DNA from: Ilumatobacter coccineus YM16-304
Lineage (GTDB): Bacteria; Actinomycetota; Acidimicrobiia; Acidimicrobiales; Ilumatobacteraceae
DNA length: 64,000 bases
Assembly (NCBI RefSeq): GCF_000348785.1
Contig: NC_020520.1
Coordinates: 2,728,001 to 2,792,000, forward strand
Direction: 5' to 3'
In this document: in pieces, positions 44,073 to 53,164 of the stretch
Layout: every line of letters starts with the position of its first letter
Numbering within the stretch: position 1 is the first letter of the stretch
Notes under the pieces: model-generated
What the model saw: the letters and a program-made list of their open reading frames with translations, nothing else
Database searches by the model: none
Told to the model about the DNA's origin: nothing
Made by a program: the position numbers and the translations under genes

Positions 44073-44527
44073 GCACGCTCGGCGAGGTCGTCACCCAGCC
44101 CTGGCATCTCGTCGCCCGGTTCTTCCGGTCGCTGCCGCCCACGCCGCCGTCGGTCGACGACGAGTGTTGGGCCGACGACCACCTCACCCCGGCCGAGCGG
44201 CGCCTGTGGACCCGTCTGAGCAACCAGGATCGTCGGCACAGCATCGGTGTCGCCCGCCGTTTCATCGAGGCTCGCCCCACGGCGACGCGAGCCGAGATCG
44301 CCGGTGCGCTCCTGCACGACATCGGCAAGATCGAGTGCCGACTCGGCACGTTCGGCCGCGTGGTCGCCACGCTCGTCGGGCCGCGGACCGAACGTTTTTG
44401 GCTGTACCACGACCACGAGCAGATCGGTGCCGATCTGGTGACGGCGGCGGGATCCGACCCGGTGACGATCGAACTCGTCTCGGAGTCCGGCCCGGCCTAC
44501 GCCGACCTCGAACGCGCCGACTACTGA
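44069..44527 (+). CDS. HD-domain protein
   Basis: Small HD-superfamily protein, 152 residues. R-R-H-S-I-G-V-A-R and A-L-L-H-D-I-G-K-I-E form the metal site (H...HD), and a later D-H-E-Q-I-G-A-D could supply the final ligand. Such proteins are often phosphohydrolases, but no nucleotide specificity is seen. The GTG start lies inside the xerD stop. A 14-base duplication occurs at its 3' end. Confidence 0.8.
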   Translation: MSTLGEVVTQPWHLVARFFRSLPPTPPSVDDECWADDHLTPAERRLWTRLSNQDRRHSIGVARRFIEARPTATRAEIAGALLHDIGKIECRLGTFGRVVATLVGPRTERFWLYHDHEQIGADLVTAAGSDPVTIELVSESGPAYADLERADY

Positions 44528-44546
44528 GCCTCGACTACTGAGCCAC
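44519..44546. repeat. tandem duplication of a 14-base unit at converging gene ends
   Basis: GACTACTGAGCC occurs at 44519-44530 and again at 44533-44544. Each copy carries TGA on the plus strand and TAG (CTA) on the minus strand; the first TGA ends the HD gene and the second copy's CTA ends the MATE gene. Confidence 0.55.
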
Positions 44547-45845
44547 GGCAGGTGCCGGCAGCACGAGGCCGGCACGCCGATGGTTGACGGCGGCGCGCAG
44601 CGTCATCCAGACCAGCAGGCCGAGCCAGATGCCGGCGATGCCGAGACCGTCGACCACGACCACCGCCGCGGCGATCGGAATCACGGCCAGCAGATAGCCC
44701 AGGGCCGCGCGGCCGAGGAACTCGTAGTCGCCCGCACCGATCAGCGAGCCGTCGGTCGCGAAGGCGACCGACCCGGGGATCATCATGACCGCGAGGAACA
44801 GCAGCGCGACCGTTGCCCGGCTCGTCACGTCGCCCTCGTTCGAGAAGATCCGGCTGACCAGGGGAGACGCGGCGGCGAGCACGATCGCCAGGCCGATGCC
44901 GATGAAGACCGAGAGGCGCACGGCGCGCCGCGACACCTCGTCGGCGCCGGGGCCTCCCTTGCCGAGTTCTTCGGCCACGAGCGTCTGAGCGGGCACCGCG
45001 AGCGCGTCGAGCGTCAACGCCAGGAAGAGGAACATCGTGACCGCGATCGAGTGCGCGGCGAGCGTGGCATCGTCGATCCGGGCGGCCAACGAGGTGGCCC
45101 CGGTGAACACCATGAGCATCGCTCCCACACGTAGCAGGAGGTGGCGCCCCGCCGCGAGGAGGGGCAACATCTCGCTCCACAGCGGCCGACGGGTGCCGGC
45201 GCTCGCGGTGTGCGGTCGGGTGCGCCACCAGAGCGCCAGTCCGGCGAACACCTGAGCGACGACCGTCGACCACGCGGCGCCGGCCACACCGAGATCGAAT
45301 CCGAACACCAGCACGACCTCGATGCCGGCGTTGAGCACGTTGGCCGCCACCAACACGACCAGCGACGTGCGGTAGTCGCTGGCGCCTCGCTGGGTTCCCT
45401 GTGCGGCCAGCCCGGCCACCACGAAGGGCACACCGAGTGCGGAGATGCGCAGGTAGGTGGTGGCGAAGGCGAGTACGTCGTCGTCGGCGCCAAGCAGTCG
45501 TGTGAGCGGTTCGGCGAGCAGGACGAGGAGCGGCGTGGCGACCACGCCGATGAGCAACGCGAGCCAGAACGCCTGCACGCCCACGTCGGCCGCGCCGCGG
45601 CGGTCGTCGGCACCGAGGCGATTGGCCACGCGTTGGGTGGTGCCGTAGGCGAGGAAGTTCGAACCGGCGATCACGAGCGACAGCACCGACACCGCCACGG
45701 CGACACCACCGAGTTGTTCCTTGCCGAGTCTGCCGACGATCGCGGTGTCGACGAGTCGGTACAGGGGCTCGGCGGCGAGCGCCCCGAACGCCGGCACGGC
45801 CAGCTTCAGGATTCGTCGGTCGACGTCGGTCTCGATCAGTTGCAT
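44535..45845 (-). CDS. MATE-family efflux transporter
   Basis: Multidrug and toxic compound exporter, 436 residues, with about twelve hydrophobic helices in two pseudo-repeats. The N-terminal A-E-P-L-Y-R-L-V-D-T-A-I-V-G-R-L-G is typical of the DinF-like branch of MATE. Drives export by proton or sodium exchange; substrate unknown. ATG 45845 gives M-Q-L-I-E-T-D-V-D-R-R-I-L-K-L-A-V-P, the normal entry into helix 1. It lies 31 bases downstream of trpS on the same strand and is probably read with it. Confidence 0.87.
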   Translation of the reverse strand: MQLIETDVDRRILKLAVPAFGALAAEPLYRLVDTAIVGRLGKEQLGGVAVAVSVLSLVIAGSNFLAYGTTQRVANRLGADDRRGAADVGVQAFWLALLIGVVATPLLVLLAEPLTRLLGADDDVLAFATTYLRISALGVPFVVAGLAAQGTQRGASDYRTSLVVLVAANVLNAGIEVVLVFGFDLGVAGAAWSTVVAQVFAGLALWWRTRPHTASAGTRRPLWSEMLPLLAAGRHLLLRVGAMLMVFTGATSLAARIDDATLAAHSIAVTMFLFLALTLDALAVPAQTLVAEELGKGGPGADEVSRRAVRLSVFIGIGLAIVLAAASPLVSRIFSNEGDVTSRATVALLFLAVMMIPGSVAFATDGSLIGAGDYEFLGRAALGYLLAVIPIAAAVVVVDGLGIAGIWLGLLVWMTLRAAVNHRRAGLVLPAPAVAQ

Positions 45846-45876
45846 GCGGCCGCCCCGCCGATGGGGTGGTGACCGG

Positions 45877-46893
45877 TCAGGCCGGAACCATGCCGATGGC
45901 GTCGTGCACACGCTCGACGGTCGCCGACGCCACGTGACGGGCCTTCTCGGCGCCGACACGGAGCAACCGGGCGAGTTCGCCCGGGTCGCCCATGAGTTCG
46001 TTGTAGCGCTCGCGGATCGGCTCGATCGCGGCCACGACCGCCTCACCGGTCTCGACCTTGAGCTTGCCGTACATGTCGAGGCCTTCGGCGACCTGCTGCG
46101 GTGTGCGGCCGGTGACGGCGGCATTGATCTCGAGGAGGTTCGACACGCCCGGCTTGTTCTCGCGGTCGAAGCGAACCGAATCGGGCCCGGTCTCGGAGTC
46201 GGTGACCGCCCGCTTGAACTTCTTCATGATCGCCGCCGATTCGTCGACCAGGTAGATGCAGCCGGCGCCCGACTCGTCGGACTTCGACATCTTCGACGTC
46301 GGATCCTGCAGGCTCATCACGCGTGCGCCGGCGGCAGGGGTGACCGCCTCGGGGATGACGAGCGTGTCGCCGAACCGGTGATTGAAGCGGATCGCGGCGT
46401 CGCGCGTGATCTCGATGTGCTGACGCTGGTCGTCGCCGACCGGCACCTCGTTGGTGTCGTACAGCAGGATGTCGGCAGCCTGGAGCGTCGGGTAGGTGAA
46501 CAACCCTGCCGACACGAAGCTTCCTTCGCGCTTGGCGGACTTGTCTTTGAACTGCGTCATGCGTGAGAGCTCGCCGAAGCTGATCTGGCACTGCATGACC
46601 CACGCGAGTTGGCTGTGCTCGGGCACGTGGCTCTGAGCGAACACGGTCGCCACCTCGGGGTCGAGGCCGACGGCGAAGAGCATCGCTGCCGTGCGCAGCG
46701 TGGCATCGCCCACCACGCCGGGTTGCTCGGTGACGGTGAGGGCGTGGAGGTCGACCACACCGTGGAAGGCGTCACATCCGTGCTGACCGTTCACCCAGTT
46801 GCGAAGCGCTCCGAGGTAGTTGCCGAGGTGCAGGTCGCCCGTCGGCTGGATACATGACAGCACGCGGGGCGGATGGGACGCTTTCGTGTTCAC
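45877..46893 (-). CDS. trpS: tryptophanyl-tRNA synthetase
   Basis: Class I aminoacyl-tRNA synthetase that charges tRNA-Trp, 338 residues. The HIGH element is P-T-G-D-L-H-L-G-N-Y and the KMSKS element is S-K-M-S-K-S-D. G-L-F-T-Y-P-T-L-Q-A-A-D-I-L-L-Y shapes the Trp pocket. The GTG at 46893 is fixed by a TAGCTT box 7 bases upstream and gives V-N-T-K-A-S-H-P. It diverges from scpA. Confidence 0.96.
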   Translation of the reverse strand: MNTKASHPPRVLSCIQPTGDLHLGNYLGALRNWVNGQHGCDAFHGVVDLHALTVTEQPGVVGDATLRTAAMLFAVGLDPEVATVFAQSHVPEHSQLAWVMQCQISFGELSRMTQFKDKSAKREGSFVSAGLFTYPTLQAADILLYDTNEVPVGDDQRQHIEITRDAAIRFNHRFGDTLVIPEAVTPAAGARVMSLQDPTSKMSKSDESGAGCIYLVDESAAIMKKFKRAVTDSETGPDSVRFDRENKPGVSNLLEINAAVTGRTPQQVAEGLDMYGKLKVETGEAVVAAIEPIRERYNELMGDPGELARLLRVGAEKARHVASATVERVHDAIGMVPA

Positions 46894-46900
46894 GGAAATG

Positions 46901-46906
46901 AAGCTA
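46901..46906 (-). promoter_or_regulatory. -10 box TAGCTT for trpS (leaderless)
   Basis: On the minus strand TAGCTT ends 7 bases before the GTG at 46893. It is 18 bases from the oppositely facing box of scpA. Confidence 0.55.
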
Positions 46907-46924
46907 CAGGAGCAAGTGCCTCGG

Positions 46925-46930
46925 TAGAAT
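46925..46930 (+). promoter_or_regulatory. -10 box TAGAAT for the scpA operon (leaderless)
   Basis: TAGAAT ends 9 bases before the ATG at 46940. It is the only promoter-like site seen ahead of the eight-gene string 46940-53925. Confidence 0.6.
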
Positions 46931-46939
46931 GGTCGATTC

Positions 46940-47716
46940 ATGGCAGTAGAGGTCACCACCCCCGTGTACGAGGGGCCGTTCGATCTCCTGCTGCAGCTGA
47001 TTCTCAAAGAACAGGTCGACATCTACGAGGTCAACCTGTCGACCATCGTCGATGCGTACCTCGTCGAGCTGGAGAAGCTGCAGCAGCTCGACCTCGACGT
47101 GGCGACCGGGTTCCTGCTCATCGCCGCCACGCTCGTCGAGTTGAAGGCGCGGCGCCTGCTGCCGAACATGGCCGACATGGACCTCGACGAGGAGTTCGCG
47201 CTCTGGGAGGAGCGCGACATGCTGCTCGCTCGGCTGCTCGAAGCGAAGACCTTCAAAGACGTCGCCGGCGTGTTCGCTCAGTTGGCTGAAGACGCCGACC
47301 AGTCGTTCGCGCGTGCGGTCGGCCCCGACGAGCGCTTTGCCGCGGTCATGCCCGACCTGCTCGAGGGCACGAGCGTCAAGAGCCTGCAACGAGCGGCCAT
47401 CCGGGCGCTCACACCGCGACCGGTGCCGGTCGTCGACCTGTTCCACGTCAACCCGATCAAGATCACGGTCGCCGACGCCGTGTCGGAGCTGCTCGACGAG
47501 TTGCCTCGGGTCGGACGGATCTCGTTCCGGCGGCTCACCGCCGATCTCGGCGACCGCATCGAGGTGATCGTGCGATTCCTCGCCGTGCTCGAACTGTTCA
47601 AGCAGGGCGCCGTCGACATCGAACAACCCGAACGTTTCGGCGACATCGAAGTGATCTGGGCCCCCGACGAGGGGCTCGACACCGACGCCATCCTGATCGA
47701 CGCCTACGAAGGCTGA
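46940..47716 (+). CDS. scpA: segregation and condensation protein A
   Basis: Kleisin partner of SMC, 258 residues. The N-terminal V-Y-E-G-P-F-D-L-L-L-Q-L-I and V-D-I-Y-E-V-N-L-S-T-I-V binds the SMC neck, and the C-terminal winged helix (R-I-S-F-R-R-L-T-A-D) binds the SMC head. It bridges SMC heads in chromosome compaction. First gene of the operon, three bases ahead of scpB. Confidence 0.95.
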   Translation: MAVEVTTPVYEGPFDLLLQLILKEQVDIYEVNLSTIVDAYLVELEKLQQLDLDVATGFLLIAATLVELKARRLLPNMADMDLDEEFALWEERDMLLARLLEAKTFKDVAGVFAQLAEDADQSFARAVGPDERFAAVMPDLLEGTSVKSLQRAAIRALTPRPVPVVDLFHVNPIKITVADAVSELLDELPRVGRISFRRLTADLGDRIEVIVRFLAVLELFKQGAVDIEQPERFGDIEVIWAPDEGLDTDAILIDAYEG

Positions 47717-47719
47717 GCC

Positions 47720-48502
47720 ATGACTCTTGAAGACCCTGACGCCGTCGAGGCGAACGAATCCGATCGCGCCGAGCGTGTCGCCGAGTTCAAGCGTGCCATC
47801 GAGGCGATCGCCCTCGTCTCGCACGACCCGGTCCCGCACGAACTGCTCGCCCAACTCATCGAGCAGCCCACGGCGCTCGTCGAGCAGTGGTGCGACGAGT
47901 TGGCGCGCGAGTACCAGGCCGACAACCGAGGTTTCGAACTCGTCCGCGTGGCGGGTGGCGTCCGGTTCCAGACGGCCGCCGACCTCGCCCCGTACGTCGA
48001 GCGCTTCCTGCTGCACGATCAGCGGGCGCGTCTGTCGGGCGCGGCGCTCGACACGCTGGCCATCGTGGCTTACAAGCAGCCGATCTCGCGAGCCCAGGTC
48101 GCCGCCATCCGGGGTGTCGACCCCGACGGTGTGCTGCGCACGCTGCAGGCGCGTGGCTACATCGACGAAGTGGGGCGCGACGACGGGCCGGGCCAGGCGA
48201 TCCTGTTCGGCACGACGCAGTCGTTCCTCGAGAAGCTGGGGCTCGAGTCGCTCGACGACCTGCCTCCGATCGCCAAGTTCATCCCCGGCCCCGACGTGGT
48301 CGAAGCGCTCGAACACGGGCTGCGGGTCACCCCCGAGATCGACGTCACGGCGCCGGGCACCATCGCCGCGGTCGCCGCCGACGTGCCCGACAACGAACCA
48401 GATGATGCGCCCGCCGACGCGGTGGACGACGAATCGTCGTTCGGCGAACCAGCGGCTGCGCCCGTCGACGAGGAACCTGCGAGCGATGACCGCGACGGGT
48501 GA
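47720..48502 (+). CDS. scpB: segregation and condensation protein B
   Basis: Winged-helix dimer that binds the ScpA linker, 260 residues. A-L-D-T-L-A-I-V-A-Y-K-Q-P-I-S-R-A-Q-V-A-A-I-R-G-V is the diagnostic ScpB stretch, with F-G-T-T-Q-S-F-L-E further on. The last 60 residues are acidic and probably disordered. The end overlaps rluB by 17 bases. Confidence 0.94.
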   Translation: MTLEDPDAVEANESDRAERVAEFKRAIEAIALVSHDPVPHELLAQLIEQPTALVEQWCDELAREYQADNRGFELVRVAGGVRFQTAADLAPYVERFLLHDQRARLSGAALDTLAIVAYKQPISRAQVAAIRGVDPDGVLRTLQARGYIDEVGRDDGPGQAILFGTTQSFLEKLGLESLDDLPPIAKFIPGPDVVEALEHGLRVTPEIDVTAPGTIAAVAADVPDNEPDDAPADAVDDESSFGEPAAAPVDEEPASDDRDG

Positions 48503-49280
48503 CGATCGTCCGCTGTGGGAGCAGATGGCGGCCCGCAACGCGCAACTCCCCACCGGTGAACGCCTGCAGAAGGTCCTGGCCGCCGTCGGGTTCGGCAGTC
48601 GGCGGACCGCCGAAGACCTGATCTCGGCCGGTCGCGTCACGGTCAACGGCGACGTCGCCATCCTCGGACGCCGTGTCGACCCCGACAACGACCTGATCGA
48701 GGTCGACGGTGCACCGATCGGCGTCAAGCCCGATCTGGTCTACTACATGCTCAACAAGCCGGCCGGGGTGGTCGTCACCAGCAAGGACACGCACGATCGT
48801 CGGACGATCATGGACATCGTGCCGACCGAACCGCGGGTGTTCTCGGTCGGGCGTCTCGACGCCGAGACCGAAGGCCTGCTGCTGATCACCAACGACGGGC
48901 AACTCGCCAACCGCATCGCGCATCCGAGCAACGGTGTCGACAAGGAGTACCTGGTCGAGGTCGACAACGGGGCCGTGTCGCCCGGCGGGCTGCGGCGTCT
49001 GCGAGATGGCGTCGAACTCGACGACGGCATCACCGCTCCGGCAAAGGTGTCGCAACCCGAGCCGGGCATCCTGCGCATCACGATCCACGAAGGCCGCAAC
49101 CGCCAGGTGCGACGCATGTGCGAGGCCGTCGGCAATCCGGTGCGACGACTGGTTCGCACGCGGATCGGGCCCCTCGCCGACAAGACCCTTCAACCGGGGG
49201 AGTGGCGTCACTGGACCACCGACGAGCGCAACGCGATGATCGAAGCCGTTGCCGCCACCCGACTGCGGGGCAGCGAGTGA
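48486..49280 (+). CDS. rluB: rRNA pseudouridine synthase (RluB/RsuA family)
   Basis: Converts a uridine in rRNA to pseudouridine, 264 residues. An S4 domain (R-L-Q-K-V-L-A-A-V-G-F-G-S-R-R) is followed by the catalytic segment G-R-L-D-A-E-T-E-G-L-L-L-I-T-N-D-G with the essential Asp. H-E-G-R-N-R-Q-V-R-R-M is the second family motif. Within this operon it follows scpAB, the conserved bacterial order. Gene symbol assigned by position; RsuA-type specificity is not excluded. Confidence 0.93.
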   Translation: MTATGDDRPLWEQMAARNAQLPTGERLQKVLAAVGFGSRRTAEDLISAGRVTVNGDVAILGRRVDPDNDLIEVDGAPIGVKPDLVYYMLNKPAGVVVTSKDTHDRRTIMDIVPTEPRVFSVGRLDAETEGLLLITNDGQLANRIAHPSNGVDKEYLVEVDNGAVSPGGLRRLRDGVELDDGITAPAKVSQPEPGILRITIHEGRNRQVRRMCEAVGNPVRRLVRTRIGPLADKTLQPGEWRHWTTDERNAMIEAVAATRLRGSE

Positions 49281-50356
49281 GCAACGAAGTCAACCCAACG
49301 GTGCGCCGTGCCAACGTCGTGGGTCTGGGCCTCATCGGCGGATCGATCGCCCGGGCGCTCCACGACCGTGGCTGGCACGTCACCGGCTCCGACGAAGACG
49401 AGGCCATCGCCGCCGATGCGGTGGCGCGCTCGTTCACCGACGCGGTCGGCACCGACCCCGACGCCGAGATCACGTTCGTCGCCGTGCCGGTGCTGGCCGG
49501 CGTCGATGCGGTCAAGGCGGCACTCCACGACACCAACGGCATCGTCACCGACGTGGGCAGCGTCAAGGCGCCGATCTGCGCGGCGATCACCGATCCGCGC
49601 TTCGTCGGCGGTCACCCCATGGCGGGCAGCGAACGCGACGGCCTCGACGGCGCCGACCCCGAGTTGTTCAACTCGGCGATCTGGGTGCTCACACCCGACG
49701 ACGACGCCGACGACCTCGTCTTCACCGACCTCACCGCGATCATCACATCGCTCGGCTCCGAAGTCGTGGCGATCGACCCGGCCCGTCACGACGAGGTCGT
49801 GGCCGTGGTGTCGCACGTGCCGCACCTCACCGCCGCGTCGCTCATGGGCGTCGCCGCCGATCGCTCGATCCAGCACGCAGCGATGCTGCGGCTCGCCGCC
49901 GGCGGTTTCCGCGACATGACGCGTGTTGCCAGCGGACGTCCCGACATCTGGCTCGACATCTGCACCGAGAACCGGTCGGCGATCGTCGCCGCGCTGACGC
50001 ACCTGATCGACGAACTCGGCCAGGTCCGCTCGGCGATCGACGACGGCGACCAGGAGCGACTGCTCGATCGGCTGTCGCGCGCGCGTACCGCTCGCCAGAA
50101 CCTGCCGAGCCGGGTCGTCGACCCCGAGAGCCTCGCCGAAGTGCGGATTCCGATTCCCGACCGCATGGGTGCTGCTGCCGAAGTGTTCACGCTCGCCGCC
50201 GAACTCAGCGTCAACATCGCCAACTTCGAAGTGGTGCACGTCGCCGAGAGCAACCGCGGCATCGCGGTCGTCCTGGTCGACCTGACCCATGCCGAGGTCT
50301 TTCGTGGCGGGCTCATCGCTCGCGGGTTCCGTCCGTCGGTGCAGGCGCTCACGTGA
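49277..50356 (+). CDS. tyrA: prephenate dehydrogenase with ACT domain
   Basis: Oxidative decarboxylation of prephenate (or arogenate) in tyrosine synthesis, 359 residues. Rossmann motif G-L-G-L-I-G-G-S, D-V-G-S-V-K, catalytic H-P-M-A-G-S-E and V-S-H-V-P-H-L. The C-terminal I-A-N-F-E-V-V-H-V-A-E-S-N-R-G lies in an ACT-like domain for feedback by an aromatic amino acid. Coupled by GTGA overlaps to rluB and aroA. Confidence 0.93.
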   Translation: MSNEVNPTVRRANVVGLGLIGGSIARALHDRGWHVTGSDEDEAIAADAVARSFTDAVGTDPDAEITFVAVPVLAGVDAVKAALHDTNGIVTDVGSVKAPICAAITDPRFVGGHPMAGSERDGLDGADPELFNSAIWVLTPDDDADDLVFTDLTAIITSLGSEVVAIDPARHDEVVAVVSHVPHLTAASLMGVAADRSIQHAAMLRLAAGGFRDMTRVASGRPDIWLDICTENRSAIVAALTHLIDELGQVRSAIDDGDQERLLDRLSRARTARQNLPSRVVDPESLAEVRIPIPDRMGAAAEVFTLAAELSVNIANFEVVHVAESNRGIAVVLVDLTHAEVFRGGLIARGFRPSVQALT

Positions 50357-51651
50357 CGGTCAAGCAGGTTCGGACCGCCGAAGGCCCGGTGATCGCCGAC
50401 GTCGTCGTGCCGCCGTCGAAGAGCATTGCGAACCGGGCATTGATCTGCGCCGCGCTCGCCGACGGCGAGAGCGAACTCGTCGGCCTGGCGCCGGGCGACG
50501 ACACGCAGGCCATGATCGCATGCCTCGACGCACTCGGGATTCCGGTCGGCGTCGAACAGAGCGCCGAGCGCACCACGGCGCGGGTACTCGGCACCGGTGG
50601 TCGACTGCCGGTCGGCCCGATCACGCTGCACACCCGCCTCGCCGGCACCACGTCGCGGTTCATCACCGCGTTGGCGGCGCTGGGCCCGGGGCCGTACCTG
50701 ATCGACGGCGAGGCACCGTTGCGCGGTCGGCCGATGGGGCCGCTGCACGATTCGCTGCACTCGCTGGGCGCCGTGCTCGAACCGGGGGAGACGTGGGGGC
50801 ATCTGCCCGTCACCGTGTCGGGGCCGGTCGGCGGCGCCGACGCGTTGATGATGCCGGGCGACGTGTCGAGCCAGTACGTCACCGCCCTGATGCTCATCGC
50901 GCCGATGATCCGCAGCGGCATGCGCCTCGGCCTGTCGACCGAGCTGGTGAGCCGCCCGTACGTCGAGATCACGAAATCGGTCATGGCCTCGTTCGGTGTC
51001 ACCGACGTCGACGTCGCCGAGCGCCGCATCCACGTCGGTGAGGGTCGCTATGCGCCCACGGTCTACGAGGTCGAGCCCGATGCCTCGTCGGCGAGCTATC
51101 CGCTGGCTGCGGCGGCGATGGTCGGGGGAGCGGTGAGCGTGCGGGGCCTCGGCCGAGCATCGTTGCAGGGCGACGCTGCCTTCGTCGACGTGCTCGAACG
51201 CATGGGCTGCCTCGTCACCGTCAGCGACAACACGACGGTCGTGATGCGCCGGCGCGACACCCCGCTGCGCGGCATCGACGTCGACATGGCCGACATCTCC
51301 GATCTCGTTCCGACGATGGCCGTCGTCGCCACGCAGGCCACCACACCGACCCGCATCACCGGCGTGGGATTCATCCGGGCCAAGGAGAGCGACCGTCTCG
51401 GCGACCTCGCTGCGGAGCTGAACAAGACCGGTGCCGACGTGGTGGTCGAAGACGACGGACTGCTCATCACCCCGACCGACACGCTGCACGGCAGCCGGCT
51501 CGAGACGCACCACGACCACCGACTCGCGATGGCGTTCGGCGTGTTGGGGCTGGTCGTGAGCGGTGTGGAAGTCGCCGACCCGGACGTGGTCTCGAAGAGC
51601 TGGCCCGCCTTCTGGGACGCGCTCGACGCGATCCCGGCGAGACGCGCATGA
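50353..51651 (+). CDS. aroA: EPSP synthase (3-phosphoshikimate 1-carboxyvinyltransferase)
   Basis: Joins shikimate-3-phosphate with phosphoenolpyruvate, sixth step of the shikimate pathway, 432 residues. V-P-P-S-K-S-I-A-N-R-A-L is the N-terminal motif; L-A-G-T-T-S-R-F matches the PEP/glyphosate loop with the sensitive-type Gly kept. R-A-K-E-S-D-R-L and H-D-H-R-L-A-M-A-F complete the set. In many bacteria cmk follows; here an HAD-IB gene overlaps the stop (ATGA) instead. Confidence 0.95.
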   Translation: MTVKQVRTAEGPVIADVVVPPSKSIANRALICAALADGESELVGLAPGDDTQAMIACLDALGIPVGVEQSAERTTARVLGTGGRLPVGPITLHTRLAGTTSRFITALAALGPGPYLIDGEAPLRGRPMGPLHDSLHSLGAVLEPGETWGHLPVTVSGPVGGADALMMPGDVSSQYVTALMLIAPMIRSGMRLGLSTELVSRPYVEITKSVMASFGVTDVDVAERRIHVGEGRYAPTVYEVEPDASSASYPLAAAAMVGGAVSVRGLGRASLQGDAAFVDVLERMGCLVTVSDNTTVVMRRRDTPLRGIDVDMADISDLVPTMAVVATQATTPTRITGVGFIRAKESDRLGDLAAELNKTGADVVVEDDGLLITPTDTLHGSRLETHHDHRLAMAFGVLGLVVSGVEVADPDVVSKSWPAFWDALDAIPARRA

Positions 51652-52283
51652 GCGAGGCACCGGCCGAAGGTCGCGGCACCGTTGCCGCATTCGACGTCGA
51701 CGGGACGATCACCACGCGTGACTGTGTGGTGCCGTTCATGCGACGCATCACCGGTGCTCGACGGATCGTGCCACGGCTCGGTGTCCGCGCGCATCAGACA
51801 CTTCCCACGCTGCTCCGGCGCGACCGCGACCGACTGAAGGCGCTGGCCTCGGCCGCCGCGTTCCGCGGGCACCGTGAGTCGGAGGTGCGGCGCCGTGGGG
51901 CCGAGTTCGCCCAGTTCGTGCACGATCACTGGCTGCGATCCGACACGATGGAGCGCTTCGCCGAGCACCGCACGGCCGGGCACACCATCGTGCTGGTGTC
52001 GGCGTCGTTCGAGGTCTACCTGCAGCCGCTGGCCGAACTGCTCGGCGCACACGGCGTGCTCGCCACGAAGTTGGCCGCCAGCGACGACGTGCTCACCGGT
52101 GCGCTCGACGGCCCGAACTGTCGCGGCCCCGAGAAGGTCCGTCGACTGCATGCCTGGCTCGACCAGCACCACGGCGGCCGCAGTGGGCTGCGAGTCGAGG
52201 CGTACGGCGACTCGCCGGGTGACCGCGAAATGCTCGCCGATGCCGACGTGGCTCACTGGGTCAACCGCGGGCGGGCGGCATGA
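51648..52283 (+). CDS. HAD-IB phosphatase, candidate DPPR phosphatase
   Basis: SerB-like HAD hydrolase of subfamily IB, 211 residues. Motif I F-D-V-D-G-T-I-T, motif II V-L-V-S-A-S-F, Lys in G-P-E-K-V-R, and motif IV Y-G-D-S-P-G-D. The stop overlaps the start of the decaprenyl-phosphate phosphoribosyltransferase gene by four bases. The phospho-ribosyl product of that enzyme must lose its 5'-phosphate before DprE1 can act, so this gene is a good candidate; in Mycobacterium a PAP2-type protein (Rv3807c) is proposed for the step. A general HAD-IB role is the alternative. Confidence 0.8.
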   Translation: MSEAPAEGRGTVAAFDVDGTITTRDCVVPFMRRITGARRIVPRLGVRAHQTLPTLLRRDRDRLKALASAAAFRGHRESEVRRRGAEFAQFVHDHWLRSDTMERFAEHRTAGHTIVLVSASFEVYLQPLAELLGAHGVLATKLAASDDVLTGALDGPNCRGPEKVRRLHAWLDQHHGGRSGLRVEAYGDSPGDREMLADADVAHWVNRGRAA

Positions 52284-53164
52284 TCGGCCCGATGATCCGG
52301 GCGATGCGCCCGAAGCAGTATCTGAAGAACGTGCTGGTGTTCGCCGCGCCGGGAGCGGCGGGCGTGCTCGACGAGCCCGGCGACCTCGGCATCACGATCA
52401 TCGCCTTCGTGTCGTTCTGTCTCGCGGCGAGTGGCATCTACGTCTGGAACGACATCGCCGACGTCGAAGCCGACCGAGTACACCCGACCAAACGCAACCG
52501 GCCGTTCGCTGCCGGTCTCGTGTCGATGCCCGTCGCACGTGCGATGGGCGTGGTGCTCCCACTCGGCGCGCTCGCACTGGCCGCTGCCACCGGTCGTTGG
52601 CAGACGGTTGCGGTCGTCGCCGTCTACATCGCCCTCACGCTGAGCTACACGTTCTGGCTCAAGGAGGAGCCGATCATCGACCTGCTCGCCGTCGCGTCGG
52701 GGTTCGTGCTGCGAGCTGCGGCCGGAGCGGTGGCCGTCGACGTGCCGATGTCGCGCTGGTTCGTCCTGTGCGTCACGTTCGGCTCGCTGTTCATCGTGGT
52801 CGGCAAGCGCTACGCCGAACTCAACGAGGTCGGCAACCAGGCGGGCACACGGGCCACGCTCGAGACGTACACACCGGGATTCCTCCGCATGCTGCTGTCG
52901 GTGAGCCTCGGTGGCGCGCTGATCAGCTACTGCGTGTGGGCATTCGAGACGAGCGCGTTGGCGAGCCTCACCGACGAGGGGATCGATCTCCCGTTCTACG
53001 AACTGTCGATCGTCCCGATGATCGCAGCGTTGTTCCGCTACCTGCTCGTGCTCGAGCGGGGAGAGGGATCGGCGCCCGAAGAAGTGTTCGCGAGCGACCG
53101 GGTTCTGCAACTCGCAGGTGTGGCCTGGGTCGTCATCTACGGAGTGGCGGTGTACACGGCATGA
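52280..53164 (+). CDS. ubiA: decaprenyl-phosphate phosphoribosyltransferase (UbiA family)
   Basis: Integral-membrane prenyltransferase that joins decaprenyl phosphate and phosphoribosyl pyrophosphate, the first committed step of decaprenyl-phospho-arabinose synthesis (as Rv3806c). The 294-residue protein has about nine hydrophobic helices. N-D-I-A-D-V-E-A-D-R-V-H-P-T-K is the metal/PRPP site (Asn57, Asp58, Asp61, Asp65), with the K-R-N-R-P that follows in this subgroup. The opening M-R-P-K-Q-Y-L-K-N-V-L-V-F-A-A-P is characteristic. ATGA overlaps on both sides. Confidence 0.9.
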   Translation: MIGPMIRAMRPKQYLKNVLVFAAPGAAGVLDEPGDLGITIIAFVSFCLAASGIYVWNDIADVEADRVHPTKRNRPFAAGLVSMPVARAMGVVLPLGALALAAATGRWQTVAVVAVYIALTLSYTFWLKEEPIIDLLAVASGFVLRAAAGAVAVDVPMSRWFVLCVTFGSLFIVVGKRYAELNEVGNQAGTRATLETYTPGFLRMLLSVSLGGALISYCVWAFETSALASLTDEGIDLPFYELSIVPMIAALFRYLLVLERGEGSAPEEVFASDRVLQLAGVAWVVIYGVAVYTA

